Source: Flavobacterium sp. (lineage in GTDB: Bacteria; Bacteroidota; Bacteroidia; Flavobacteriales; Flavobacteriaceae). From it: a stretch of DNA of 64,000 bases. The DNA lies in contig JACMPO010000077.1 of the NCBI GenBank assembly GCA_014377455.1, positions 1 through 64,000 of the forward strand, written 5' to 3'. Positions 53,318 through 61,685 of this stretch are shown here, one piece after another. The notes beneath the pieces are model-generated. The model saw only the letters and a program-made list of their open reading frames with translations, ran no database searches and had not been told where the DNA came from. The position numbers and the translations under genes are program-made. Numbering within the stretch: the stretch's first letter is position 1; every line of letters begins with the position of its first letter.

Positions 53318-54331
53318 TTAACTGCGGACTTTAACTTCCCATTTCCAAGCGCTTGCAATGGCTTCATCAAGTGTTGATAATGCTTTCCATCCTAAAACTG
53401 TATTTGCTTTTTCAGTATTGGCGTAAGCCGAAGTAATATCGCCTTCTCGCCGATCAACAATTTTATAAGGTAATTTTTTGCCACTTACTTTTTCAAATGA
53501 TTGAATTACTTCAAGTACTGAACTTCCTGTTCCAGTTCCTAAATTAAAAGTTTCGACCTTTTCCATATTTTTTTTATCGAGTAATCTTTTCAATGCTATT
53601 ACGTGAGCTTTTGCTAAATCGACTACGTGAATATAATCGCGAACTGCAGTTCCATCTGGTGTTGGATAATCGTTTCCATAAACTGCAAGTTCTTTGCGCA
53701 AACCATAAGCCGTTTGAGTAATAAAGGGAACCAAATTTTGAGGAACACCTATTGGTAATTCGCCTATTTCTGCTGTTGGATGTGCTCCAATTGGATTGAA
53801 ATAACGCAACAATATCGAATTTATAGCTGTTACTTTAGCTACATCTTTAATAATTTCCTCACCTATTTGCTTTGTATTTCCGTAAGGAGACATTGCCGGT
53901 TGTATTGATGCATTTTCAGTAATTGGCATTATTTCTGCCTGACCATAAACCGTACACGACGAACTGAAAATAAAATTTGGATTTTTTAATTCTTTTAATT
54001 CTTGCAAAACATAAACCAATGCACTAATATTATTTTCATAATATAATAATGGATTCTCCACACTTTCGCCAACTGCTTTCGAGGCCGCAAAGTGTATTAC
54101 ACCATCGACATCATTGTGTTTTTTAAAAAAATTTTGAACTGAGGTTTTATCGCGTAAGTCCATTTTTTCAAAAATGGGTTTCTTTCCAGTAATATTAAAA
54201 ATTCCATCGAGAACTTTCTCAGTCGAATTAGACAAATTATCAATTGCTACAACTTCAAAACCTTCGTTTTGTAATTCAACAACCGTATGTGATCCTATAA
54301 AACCTAATCCTCCTGTAACTACTATTTTCAT
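53318..54331 (-). CDS. galE: UDP-glucose 4-epimerase
   Basis: Interconverts UDP-glucose and UDP-galactose for surface polysaccharide. The 337-residue short-chain dehydrogenase has TGGLGFIGSHTVVEL (NAD-binding, residues 6-20), FSSSCTVYG and the catalytic SPYGNTK (Tyr 150, Lys 154), plus RYFNPIGAH and NLGTGTGSSVLEV near the end, typical of GalE. It follows the sugar aminotransferase gene on the same strand by 68 bases; both supply nucleotide-sugar precursors, and the nearby kdtA makes LPS core. Confidence 0.94.
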   Translation of the reverse strand: MKIVVTGGLGFIGSHTVVELQNEGFEVVAIDNLSNSTEKVLDGIFNITGKKPIFEKMDLRDKTSVQNFFKKHNDVDGVIHFAASKAVGESVENPLLYYENNISALVYVLQELKELKNPNFIFSSSCTVYGQAEIMPITENASIQPAMSPYGNTKQIGEEIIKDVAKVTAINSILLRYFNPIGAHPTAEIGELPIGVPQNLVPFITQTAYGLRKELAVYGNDYPTPDGTAVRDYIHVVDLAKAHVIALKRLLDKKNMEKVETFNLGTGTGSSVLEVIQSFEKVSGKKLPYKIVDRREGDITSAYANTEKANTVLGWKALSTLDEAIASAWKWEVKVRS

Positions 54332-54399
54332 AATTTATTAATTTACCACAAATTTGCAAATTGATTAAAAATAAAAATTTGCGAATTTAAGGTTATACT

Positions 54400-55530
54400 T
54401 TATTTAAAAAATTCTAAAACTGAATCTGTGATAAACTTAATTTGTTGATCGTCTAACTCTGTATGCATTGGGAGCGAAATAACTTCTTTAACTAATTGGT
54501 TTGTAACAGGAAAGTCTTCTTCTTTATATCGATCATCCAAATATGCTTTTTGGCTGTGTAATGGAATTGGATAATAAATAGCACATGGAATTCCTTTAAT
54601 CTGCAAATGTTCCATGAGTTTATCGCGATCAGCATCAATTATTCGCAACGTGTATTGGTGAAAAACGTGACAATCACAAATATCACAAATCATCGGAGCT
54701 ATTATATTTTTATGTCCATAAAAAGCATTTGAATATTTTCGTGCGGCATCTTGACGTGCTTTTCCATAACTATCTAATAATGGCAATTTTGCATTTAAAA
54801 CTGCTGCCTGAATACTATCTAATCTTGAATTAACACCAACAACATCGTGGTGGTATCGCACATACATTCCATGGTTTACAATACCTCTAATTTTGTGAGC
54901 CAAAGCATCATCATTTGTAAAAATTGCACCGCCATCACCATAACAACCTAAGTTTTTGCTTGGGAAAAAAGAGGTTGACGCCACATGACCTATGGTTCCA
55001 GCTTTCTTTTTAGTACCATCGCTAAACTTGCAGTTGGCACCAATGGCTTGCGCATTATCTTCGATAACAAATAAATTATGCTCTTTTGCAATCGACATTA
55101 TTGCTTCCATATTAGCTGCTCTTCCAAATAAATGGACAGGAACAATAGCTTTTGTTTTGGGAGTAATTGCTTTTCTAATGGCGTCTATCGAAATATTCAT
55201 ATTTATAAAATCGACATCTACTAATACTGGTGTAAGTTGCAGTAAAGCAATTACTTCAACGGTAGCTGCAAAAGTAAAATCGGCAGTTATAACCTCGTCG
55301 CCTGGTTTTAAATCCAATGCCATCATTGCAATTTGCAAAGCATCAGTTCCATTTGCACACGGAATTACGTGTTTAACATCAAGATATTGCTCTAAATTTT
55401 TTTGAAATTCATGAACTTGAGGACCATTTATGTAAGCTGTAGCGTTCAAAACGTCCTGAATGGAAGCGTTTACAGTAGTGGCTATTTTATCATATTGACT
55501 TTTTAAGTCAACCATTTGCAATTTTTTCAT
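54400..55530 (-). CDS. DegT/DnrJ/EryC1/StrS family sugar aminotransferase
   Basis: A 376-residue PLP enzyme that aminates keto-sugar nucleotides. VDLKSQYDKI at the start, CANGTDALQIAMMAL, ITADFTFAATVEVI, VIEDNAQAIGA and the PLP lysine in FFPSKNLGCYGDGGAI (Lys 192) define the family. FPVTNQLVKEVISLPMH near the C-terminus is also typical. The exact sugar cannot be told; a role in LPS or capsule amino-sugar supply fits with galE and kdtA nearby. Confidence 0.92.
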   Translation of the reverse strand: MKKLQMVDLKSQYDKIATTVNASIQDVLNATAYINGPQVHEFQKNLEQYLDVKHVIPCANGTDALQIAMMALDLKPGDEVITADFTFAATVEVIALLQLTPVLVDVDFINMNISIDAIRKAITPKTKAIVPVHLFGRAANMEAIMSIAKEHNLFVIEDNAQAIGANCKFSDGTKKKAGTIGHVASTSFFPSKNLGCYGDGGAIFTNDDALAHKIRGIVNHGMYVRYHHDVVGVNSRLDSIQAAVLNAKLPLLDSYGKARQDAARKYSNAFYGHKNIIAPMICDICDCHVFHQYTLRIIDADRDKLMEHLQIKGIPCAIYYPIPLHSQKAYLDDRYKEEDFPVTNQLVKEVISLPMHTELDDQQIKFITDSVLEFFK

Positions 55531-55605
55531 TTTAATAATTTGAAATACAAAAGTAACAATTAAAATTTAGATACATATTTATTATATTTGTATAAAATTG
55601 ACAAT

Positions 55606-55845
55606 ATGGAAACAATTATTTTTAAAAATGTTTCAAAGAAAGATTTGAATTTTTTGTTGCCTCTTGCAAAAAAAATGGGAATTGAAATTGAAAAAGTAAA
55701 AAATAAGAAAGTGGAGATTAATGAAAATTGGATTTAATATGAATTAAAAGTGGAAAGAAATCTTAGACGAATGATAGAAGGAGGAAGAAAATCAGGTGTT
55801 GAAAGTAAAGATGAGATTGCAAAAGCTATGAATAGATGGAGATAA
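55606..55845 (+). pseudogene. Antitoxin gene interrupted by an in-frame TAA
   Basis: From the ATG at 55606 the frame reads METIIFKNVSKKDLNFLLPL and on to INENWI, stops at TAA (55735-55737), then continues without shift as YELKVERNLRRMIEGG, then RKSGVESKDEIAKAMNRWR, to TAA at 55843. The full 79-codon frame has the size and makeup (strand, helix, then Arg/Lys-rich C-terminus) of an antitoxin partner of a RelE/ParE toxin, and the toxin-like frame follows 7 bases later. Only a 43-residue N-terminal piece can be made without readthrough. A -7-like TATATTTG lies at 55584-55591. Confidence 0.65.
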
Positions 55846-55852
55846 TATATAT

Positions 55853-56104
55853 ATGAATTCCTACTTAAAATCAATTAAAAAGATAAAAGACAATAATTTA
55901 ATTGACAAAATATCATTAATAGTTTAAAACATAGAAATGTCAAGTTCAATAATAGAAATTAATAATATTAAAAAACTCTCAGGATATATAAATTATTATG
56001 GAATTAAAATTGATAATTATAAAATAGGACTAACTTTAGAAGAAAACTGTGTCTATTTAATTGAATTTCAGTATCGAAAAGACATTTACAAAAAATTTTC
56101 ATAA
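55853..56104 (+). pseudogene. RelE/ParE-family toxin gene interrupted by an in-frame TAA
   Basis: The frame from the ATG at 55853 reads MNSYLKSIKKIKDNNLIDKI, SLIV, then TAA (55925-55927), then NIEMSSSIIEINNIKKLSGY, INYYGIKIDNYKIG and a last part ending QYRKDIYKKFS. NIKKLSGYxNYYxIKIxxYKIG and RKDIYKKF are the conserved core and tail of the family. The family's first beta strand is missing, and the usual YRIRIG Arg is replaced (YGIKID). So the gene looks inactive. Its stop touches the kdtA start codon. Confidence 0.7.
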
Positions 56105-57391
56105 ATGCTTTTTATTTACAACTTCTTTGTTCAAATCGCCTCGATTGTATTAAAGTTTTTAGCACTTTTTAATCCTAAACTCAAACTTTTTGTAAACGGA
56201 CGCAAAAACGTTTTCACTCAAATTAGCAACAAAATAAATAGTACCGATAAAACAATTTGGTTTCACGCGGCTTCTTTAGGTGAATATGAACAAGGGATTC
56301 CTGTTATAGAAGCCACTAAATTAAAATTCCCAAAACACAAAGTAGTCCTAACTTTTTTTTCGCCTTCGGGTTTTGAAATTCGTAAAAACAATACATTTGC
56401 CGATTTAACAATCTATTTACCATTAGACACCAGCGCAAATGCCAAGCAGTTTCTTAAACTAGTTCATCCTGAGCTTGTATTTTTCATTAAATATGAATTT
56501 TGGCCAAATTATTTGAAAGAGTTGAAAAGCCAAAATATAAAAACCTACTTAATTTCGGGAATTTTCAGAGAAAACCAAGCTTTTTTCAAATGGTACGGTG
56601 GCTTTTATAGAAATGCGCTACAAACATTTGAATACTTTTTTGTTCAAAATGAAAGTTCTAAACATTTGCTTCAAAAGTTAGGTTTTAGCAATGTGAAAGT
56701 TTCGGGCGATACTCGTTTTGATAGAGTTATTTCCATATTAAAACGGGATACTAAGTTGGGTTTTATAGAACATTTTATAAGTTCCCCGACTGCGCTCGGA
56801 ATGACATCGACTACGCTCGAAGAAATAAAAAAAACAACAATTGTAATAGGAAGTTCGTGGGCTAAAGATGAAGACTTAATTGTAAAATACATTAATAATT
56901 CCAATGATAATTTAAAATTTATAATTGCTCCACACAATATTAATGCACAACAAATACAAGAATTAAAAAATTCAATTGTTCCAAAAACAATATTATTTTC
57001 AGAGAAAGAAAATAAAGATTTGGCATCTTTTAAAGTTTTTATTATCGATACAATTGGGATTTTAACTAAAATTTATTCCTATGCAGACATTGCCTATGTT
57101 GGTGGTGGTTTTGGAAATTCAGGTGTTCACAATATTTTAGAACCTGCAACTTTTGGAATACCCATTATAATTGGTCCTAATTATTCTCATTTTGCCGAAG
57201 TAACGGCTTTAGTAAATTTAAACGGCTGTATCTCTATTTCAAATCAAAACCAACTTAACGATGCGCTCAATTTATTAATAAATAACAGCGATGAACGTGC
57301 AGAAAAAGGTCATATTTGCTCGACTTTTGTTCAAATGAATAAAGGAGCAACCGAGAAAATTTTAAATCAAATTAGTCACAATTTTCAATAA
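56105..57391 (+). CDS. kdtA: 3-deoxy-D-manno-octulosonic acid (Kdo) transferase
   Basis: Adds Kdo to lipid A at the inner membrane. The 428-residue GT-B enzyme has an N-terminal membrane anchor (IYNFFVQIASIVLKFLALF), WFHAASLGEYEQGIPVI with the catalytic-type Glu, LVFFIKYEFWPNYL, VSGDTRFDRV, VIGSSWAKDEDLIV and the AYVGGGFGNSGVHNILEPATFGIPIIIGPNY nucleotide-sugar site segments. Between DTRFDRV and VIGSSW about 15 residues (around 226-240) come from a repeat-like element in frame. Its ATG follows the decayed toxin stop with no gap. Confidence 0.94.
   Translation: MLFIYNFFVQIASIVLKFLALFNPKLKLFVNGRKNVFTQISNKINSTDKTIWFHAASLGEYEQGIPVIEATKLKFPKHKVVLTFFSPSGFEIRKNNTFADLTIYLPLDTSANAKQFLKLVHPELVFFIKYEFWPNYLKELKSQNIKTYLISGIFRENQAFFKWYGGFYRNALQTFEYFFVQNESSKHLLQKLGFSNVKVSGDTRFDRVISILKRDTKLGFIEHFISSPTALGMTSTTLEEIKKTTIVIGSSWAKDEDLIVKYINNSNDNLKFIIAPHNINAQQIQELKNSIVPKTILFSEKENKDLASFKVFIIDTIGILTKIYSYADIAYVGGGFGNSGVHNILEPATFGIPIIIGPNYSHFAEVTALVNLNGCISISNQNQLNDALNLLINNSDERAEKGHICSTFVQMNKGATEKILNQISHNFQ
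56782..56822 (+). repeat. Dispersed-repeat-like element in frame inside kdtA
   Basis: CGACTGCGCTCGGAATGACA is followed by a second, partial copy of its head (CGACTACGCTCGAAG). On the minus strand it contains GTCATTCCGAG, the same head as the palindromic units at 2.0-2.5 kb (for example 2172-2183). It is GC-rich against an AT-rich gene and reads SSPTALGMTSTTLEE in frame. Confidence 0.6.
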
Positions 57392-57414
57392 ACCAAATTA
57401 TTAAACTACTTCTT

Positions 57415-59568
57415 ATGAAAAGCCTAAAATTAATATTACTGTTATTCGTTTTTCAAGCTCAAGCGCAACAAGGTGGCATGTGGGTTCCATCACTGCTAAA
57501 AGGAATGAACGAAATGGAAATGAAATCGCTTGGCATGAAAATTTCTGCTAAAGATATTTATGATGCAAACCGTTCGAGCTTAAAAGATGCTGTTCCTCAG
57601 TTTAATGGAGGTTGTACATCTGAAGTAATCTCAAACAAAGGATTGATTTTAACTAATCATCATTGTGGTTTTGATGCCATTCAAAATCATTCTTCAGTAG
57701 AACATGACTATCTTAAAGATGGTTTTTGGGCTTACAAAATGGAAGACGAAATACCAAATAAAGATTTAGAAGTTACTTTTATTATCAAAATTGAAGATGT
57801 TACTTCTCGAGTTTTAGATGGTGTTGCAACATTAAATAGTGAAGCAGAAAAACAGAAAAAAATACAACAAAACATTGCCGAATTAACTAAAAATTTACCC
57901 AAAGAAACTTGGCAAGAAAACAGAATTAAAACATTTTATGACGGAAATCAATATTTATTATTTGTCATAGAAAGCTTTAAAGATATCCGTTTTGTTGGCG
58001 CACCACCAAGTTCTATTGGGAAATTTGGTTCAGATACCGATAACTGGGTTTGGCCACGTCATACAGGCGATTTTTCACTTTTCAGAGTTTACGCTGATAA
58101 AAATAATCGTCCAGCACCTTATTCTATTGACAATATTCCATACAAACCTAAAAAGTTTTTGCCCATTTCAATTTCGGGTATCGAAGAAAATGATTTCACA
58201 ATGGTCATTGGATTTCCAGGACGAACTCAGGAATATTTACCATCGTTTGCTTTAAATCAAATCATGACTGATTTAAATCCAGCAAAAATTGAAATTCGAG
58301 ATAATACTCTTAAAATTCAAGATAGTTTTATGCGGAAAAACCAAGCAATAAAAATTCAGTATGCATCAAAATATGCAGGAATTGCAAATTATTGGAAAAA
58401 ATGGATTGGTGAAACTAAAGGTTTAAAAAAATCAAATGCAGTTGCAACAAAACAAAAATTTGAAAGAGAATTTCAAGAAAAAGTAATCAAGAAAGGAAAA
58501 CAATCTGAATATGGAAGTTTACTCTCTGAATTCGAAAAAAATTATACTGAAATTAAAGATTATGCCTTAGCACGAGATTACTTTTCAGAAACCGTATTAC
58601 GAAATACAGAACTTTTGAGTGCAGGATATAAATTATATCAATTGGAACAAATTTTAAATACTAAAGGTGAACAAGCATTTACAGATAGAAAAAATACATT
58701 AGCCACTGGCATGGATGATTTTTATAAAGATTATAGTGCAACTGTGGACAAAAATATTTTTGAGAGTTTATTAAATCTGTATGTTACTAAATCACCAAAG
58801 CAATTTTTACCTTCTGTATTAAACAATATTGACATTCAAAATTTAACAAATGAAGTTTATACAAACTCAAAACTAACCAATTACCAGAGCTTTAAAACTC
58901 TTTTAGAAGGCGATTCAAAAACTGTTATTGAAAACCTTAATAACGACAAAGGATATCAACTTATTAAAGCAATGGCTGACGCTTACAATAAAAATGTAGT
59001 AACAAAATATGACGAAATAACACTTAAAAATATAGGTTTACAACGAACCTATATGAAAGCAATATTGGAATTATTTCCAAATAACCGAATTTTTCCAGAT
59101 GCTAACTCTACTCTAAGAGTAACTTATGGAAAAGTGAAAGGTTATAAACCTAATGATGCCGTGTATTATGAGCCAATTACTTACCTAGACGGAGTAATGG
59201 AAAAATACATTCCAGGCGATTATGAATTTGATGTACCTGAGAAATTAATAGAATTATATAATGCAAAAGATTATGGTATTTATGGAATTAAAGGTAAAAT
59301 GCCAGTTTGTTTTATAGGAACAAATCACACAACCGGCGGAAATTCAGGAAGTCCAGCAATCGATGCGTATGGAAATTTGACTGGACTAAACTTTGATCGT
59401 GTCTGGGAAGGAACAATGAGCGACCTAAATTACAGTCCCGAAATTTGTAGAAATATTATGGTTGATGCTCGATATGTTCTCTTTATAATAGATAAATATG
59501 CAGAAGCAAAAAATTTAATCTCTGAAATGCAATTAGTTACACCAAAATTGAAGAAAAAGACAAATTAA
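57415..59568 (+). CDS. S46 family dipeptidyl peptidase, predicted DPP11 type
   Basis: A 717-residue periplasmic peptidase (signal MKSLKLILLLFVFQAQAQ). The catalytic His is in LILTNHHCGFDAI and the Ser in TTGGNSGSPAID (Ser 644). Exactly 18 residues later is Arg 662 (LNFDR), the same spacing as Ser655 and Arg673 in Porphyromonas gingivalis DPP11, where the Arg sets preference for Asp/Glu at P1; DPP7 has Gly there. I therefore predict an Asp/Glu-specific enzyme releasing dipeptides. GGMWVPSLL at the mature N-terminus is also family-typical. Confidence 0.92.
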   Translation: MKSLKLILLLFVFQAQAQQGGMWVPSLLKGMNEMEMKSLGMKISAKDIYDANRSSLKDAVPQFNGGCTSEVISNKGLILTNHHCGFDAIQNHSSVEHDYLKDGFWAYKMEDEIPNKDLEVTFIIKIEDVTSRVLDGVATLNSEAEKQKKIQQNIAELTKNLPKETWQENRIKTFYDGNQYLLFVIESFKDIRFVGAPPSSIGKFGSDTDNWVWPRHTGDFSLFRVYADKNNRPAPYSIDNIPYKPKKFLPISISGIEENDFTMVIGFPGRTQEYLPSFALNQIMTDLNPAKIEIRDNTLKIQDSFMRKNQAIKIQYASKYAGIANYWKKWIGETKGLKKSNAVATKQKFEREFQEKVIKKGKQSEYGSLLSEFEKNYTEIKDYALARDYFSETVLRNTELLSAGYKLYQLEQILNTKGEQAFTDRKNTLATGMDDFYKDYSATVDKNIFESLLNLYVTKSPKQFLPSVLNNIDIQNLTNEVYTNSKLTNYQSFKTLLEGDSKTVIENLNNDKGYQLIKAMADAYNKNVVTKYDEITLKNIGLQRTYMKAILELFPNNRIFPDANSTLRVTYGKVKGYKPNDAVYYEPITYLDGVMEKYIPGDYEFDVPEKLIELYNAKDYGIYGIKGKMPVCFIGTNHTTGGNSGSPAIDAYGNLTGLNFDRVWEGTMSDLNYSPEICRNIMVDARYVLFIIDKYAEAKNLISEMQLVTPKLKKKTN

Positions 59569-59686
59569 TTTGATTTAAAAACATTTTAACTAAATTTTGG
59601 CACAGTATTTGTAAATTATTTTTTGTTGTTTTTGATTAGATTTCAAAAAAAGTTAAAAAATAATTTTAACCTATTTAAAAAATTTA

Positions 59687-59694
59687 TATCTTTG
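59687..59694 (+). promoter_or_regulatory. Predicted -7 box for the Ala-rich lipoprotein gene
   Basis: TATCTTTG fits TANNTTTG; the ATG is 36 bases downstream. Confidence 0.5.
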
Positions 59695-59730
59695 CATCGA
59701 ATTAATAATTAACCTTTTATAACAATTAAG

Positions 59731-59988
59731 ATGAAAAAAGTATTTTTAAGTTTAGCTATCATTGCTGCATTAACTGTAGTATCTTGTAAACAAGCTGATG
59801 CTGCACCTGCTGCTGACACAACTGCTGTAGATTCAACTGCTGCTGCTGCAACTGAAACTGTAGATTCAACTGCTGCTGCTGCAACTACAACTGTAGATTC
59901 AACTGCTGCTGCTGCAACTCAAAAAGTTGATGCTGCTGCTGCTGATGCAACTAAAGCTGCTGAAGCTGCTGCTCCAGTAAAAAAATAA
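59731..59988 (+). CDS. Small Ala/Thr-rich lipoprotein with 11-residue repeats
   Basis: An 85-residue lipoprotein: signal MKKVFLSLAIIAALTVVSC with lipidated Cys 19. Residues 31-74 are four 11-residue units (TAVDSTAAAAT, ETVDSTAAAAT, TTVDSTAAAAT, QKVDAAAADAT) encoded by 33-bp near-identical DNA repeats. The tail is KAAEAAAPVKK. As with the lipoprotein at 52991, the 11-residue period suggests an extended amphipathic helix. It has a strong promoter box and a strong terminator, so it may be abundant. Function unknown. Confidence 0.72.
   Translation: MKKVFLSLAIIAALTVVSCKQADAAPAADTTAVDSTAAAATETVDSTAAAATTTVDSTAAAATQKVDAAAADATKAAEAAAPVKK
59821..59952 (+). repeat. 33-bp tandem repeat in the Ala-rich lipoprotein gene
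   Basis: Four units of 33 bases, the first three nearly identical (GTAGATTCAACTGCTGCTGC core). Copy-number change would keep the frame. Confidence 0.85.
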
Positions 59989-60010
59989 TTAGAATTTAAA
60001 TTCTGATTTT

Positions 60011-60037
60011 AAGCCTCGCATTGCGAGGCTTTTTTTA
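60011..60037 (+). terminator. Terminator after the Ala-rich lipoprotein gene
   Basis: GCCTCGC (60013-60019) pairs with GCGAGGC (60023-60029) around ATT, then a T-run. Confidence 0.9.
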
Positions 60038-60116
60038 TTTATAATTTTATTACAGTTTTAACTTTCGTTTACTAAAAAATCTAGTTTATACTTCTTCAAA
60101 TCTCTTTTCTAATTCA

Positions 60117-60124
60117 TACCTTTG
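60117..60124 (+). promoter_or_regulatory. Predicted -7 box for the heme/cytochrome oxidase block
   Basis: TACCTTTG fits TANNTTTG, 32 bases before the TTG start at 60156. Confidence 0.5.
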
Positions 60125-60155
60125 CAGAAGTTTAAAATAAAAATTTACACCAAGC

Positions 60156-61058
60156 TTGGAAGCATCTGTTACTTCTTTTTCTTTAAAAGAAATCTACAAA
60201 GATTTTCTTGAAATTACTAAAGCGAGATTAGCCATAAGTGTTTTGTTTTCATCTATTGCTGGCTACCTTCTTGGTTTTGATTCTGAATATCCGTTCAGTT
60301 GGACCGTTTTAATTATGCTTTCTATTGGTGGTTATTGTATGGTTGGTGCTTCTAATGCATTTAATCAAGTTATCGAAAAAGATCTTGACGCTTTAATGGA
60401 TCGAACTAAAAACCGACCAATTCCTGCACACAGAATGACAACTAACACTGCTTTATTTATTGCAAGTTTACTTACTATTACAGGCTTGATATTATTGTAT
60501 TTGATAAATGCAAAAACAGCTATGTTTGGTGCGATTTCAATTTTTATATACACCAGTTTATATACTCCATTAAAAACCATGACGCCACTATCTGTATTTG
60601 TGGGTGCATTTCCTGGAGCAATACCGTTTATGCTGGGTTGGGTTGCAGCAACAAATCATTTTGGAATTGAAGCAGGAACTTTGTTTTTAATACAATTTTT
60701 TTGGCAATTTCCACATTTTTGGGCCATTGGTTGGTTCTTATTTGATGACTATGAAAAAGCTGGTTTTTTTATGTTACCAACAGGAAAAAAAGACACCAAA
60801 ACTGCAATGCAAATTTTATTGTACACGGTTTGGCTCATTATCGCATCGTTATTGCCAAGCTTGGGCTATACGGGAAGATTACACATTTCGCTTATTGCCG
60901 CAATTTTAGTTTTCATCATAGGCATCTGGATGTTATTTTACGCCACACGATTATACCAATTACGAACACCTAAAGCTGCAAGAACACTAATGTTAGTTAG
61001 TGTTTCCTACATTACTTTGTTACAAATAATTTATATTTTAGATAAATTTTTAAGATAA
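60156..61058 (+). CDS. cyoE: Protoheme IX farnesyltransferase (heme o synthase)
   Basis: Attaches a farnesyl chain to heme b to make heme o for terminal oxidases. The 300-residue polytopic membrane protein of the UbiA family has NAFNQVIEKDLDALMDRTKNRPIP, the NxxxDxxxD signature, and YTSLYTPLKTMTPLSVFVGAFPGAIPFMLGW. The start is a TTG at 60156; a TAA lies six codons upstream and no ATG fits. It opens a run of oxidase genes, two bases before the next one, so they form one operon. Confidence 0.94.
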   Translation: MEASVTSFSLKEIYKDFLEITKARLAISVLFSSIAGYLLGFDSEYPFSWTVLIMLSIGGYCMVGASNAFNQVIEKDLDALMDRTKNRPIPAHRMTTNTALFIASLLTITGLILLYLINAKTAMFGAISIFIYTSLYTPLKTMTPLSVFVGAFPGAIPFMLGWVAATNHFGIEAGTLFLIQFFWQFPHFWAIGWFLFDDYEKAGFFMLPTGKKDTKTAMQILLYTVWLIIASLLPSLGYTGRLHISLIAAILVFIIGIWMLFYATRLYQLRTPKAARTLMLVSVSYITLLQIIYILDKFLR

Positions 61059-61060
61059 AT

Positions 61061-61642
61061 ATGACAATGACTGCCCAAGAATATCAAAAAAGAAATGAGC
61101 GTTCGTACAAATTATTATTGCTTTTCGCAATGATAAGCATGACCATGATGTTTGCCGGAATAACGAGTGCTTTTGTTGTGAGTAAATCAAGACGCGACTG
61201 GTTACATGATTTTGACATTCCAATAACTTTTTTTTACAGTTTAATCGCAATAGTACTTTGTAGTGTCACTTTTCATTTTGCAAAAAAATCAATTCAAAAA
61301 GATAAAAGATTGCAAACTACTTTGCTTCTTTTAGCTACTTTGGGTTTAGGTTTATTTTTTGTGTATTCTCAATTTCACGGGTTTACTATTTTGTTCGAGC
61401 ATAATTTGGTTCCTGTTGGACCTTCTAGTAAAATTACTATATCATTTTTATACATGATAGTTGCAGTTCATCTACTGCACCTTGCTGGTGGAATTATTTC
61501 ATTATTAGTTATTATTTATAATCATTTTAAACAAAAGTATAATTCAAGTCAATTTCTTGGAATTGAGCTAGGTGCAATGTATTGGCACTTTCTCGATTTT
61601 TTATGGATTTATTTATTTTTGTTTATATATTTCTTTAAATAA
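61061..61642 (+). CDS. Cytochrome c oxidase subunit III, first copy
   Basis: A 193-residue five-span membrane protein. Hydrophobic spans lie at about residues 18-40, 55-75, 85-105, 128-148 and 170-190. GAMYWHFLDFLWIYLFLFIYF at the C-terminus is the subunit III hallmark (YWHFxDxxW). It starts two bases after cyoE and 43 bases before a second, longer subunit III. Short subunit III forms such as this are usual in quinol and caa3-type oxidases of Bacteroidota. Confidence 0.9.
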   Translation: MTMTAQEYQKRNERSYKLLLLFAMISMTMMFAGITSAFVVSKSRRDWLHDFDIPITFFYSLIAIVLCSVTFHFAKKSIQKDKRLQTTLLLLATLGLGLFFVYSQFHGFTILFEHNLVPVGPSSKITISFLYMIVAVHLLHLAGGIISLLVIIYNHFKQKYNSSQFLGIELGAMYWHFLDFLWIYLFLFIYFFK

Positions 61643-61685
61643 GAAAAAAACGTAAATTTGAGCACTTTTTAAATAAACAAATTTT

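Noticed and set aside
47409-56104. Alternative genetic code in which TAA is read as Gln
   Set aside because: Most intact genes in the window end with TAA at the expected family length, so TAA is a working stop; decay or error is simpler.
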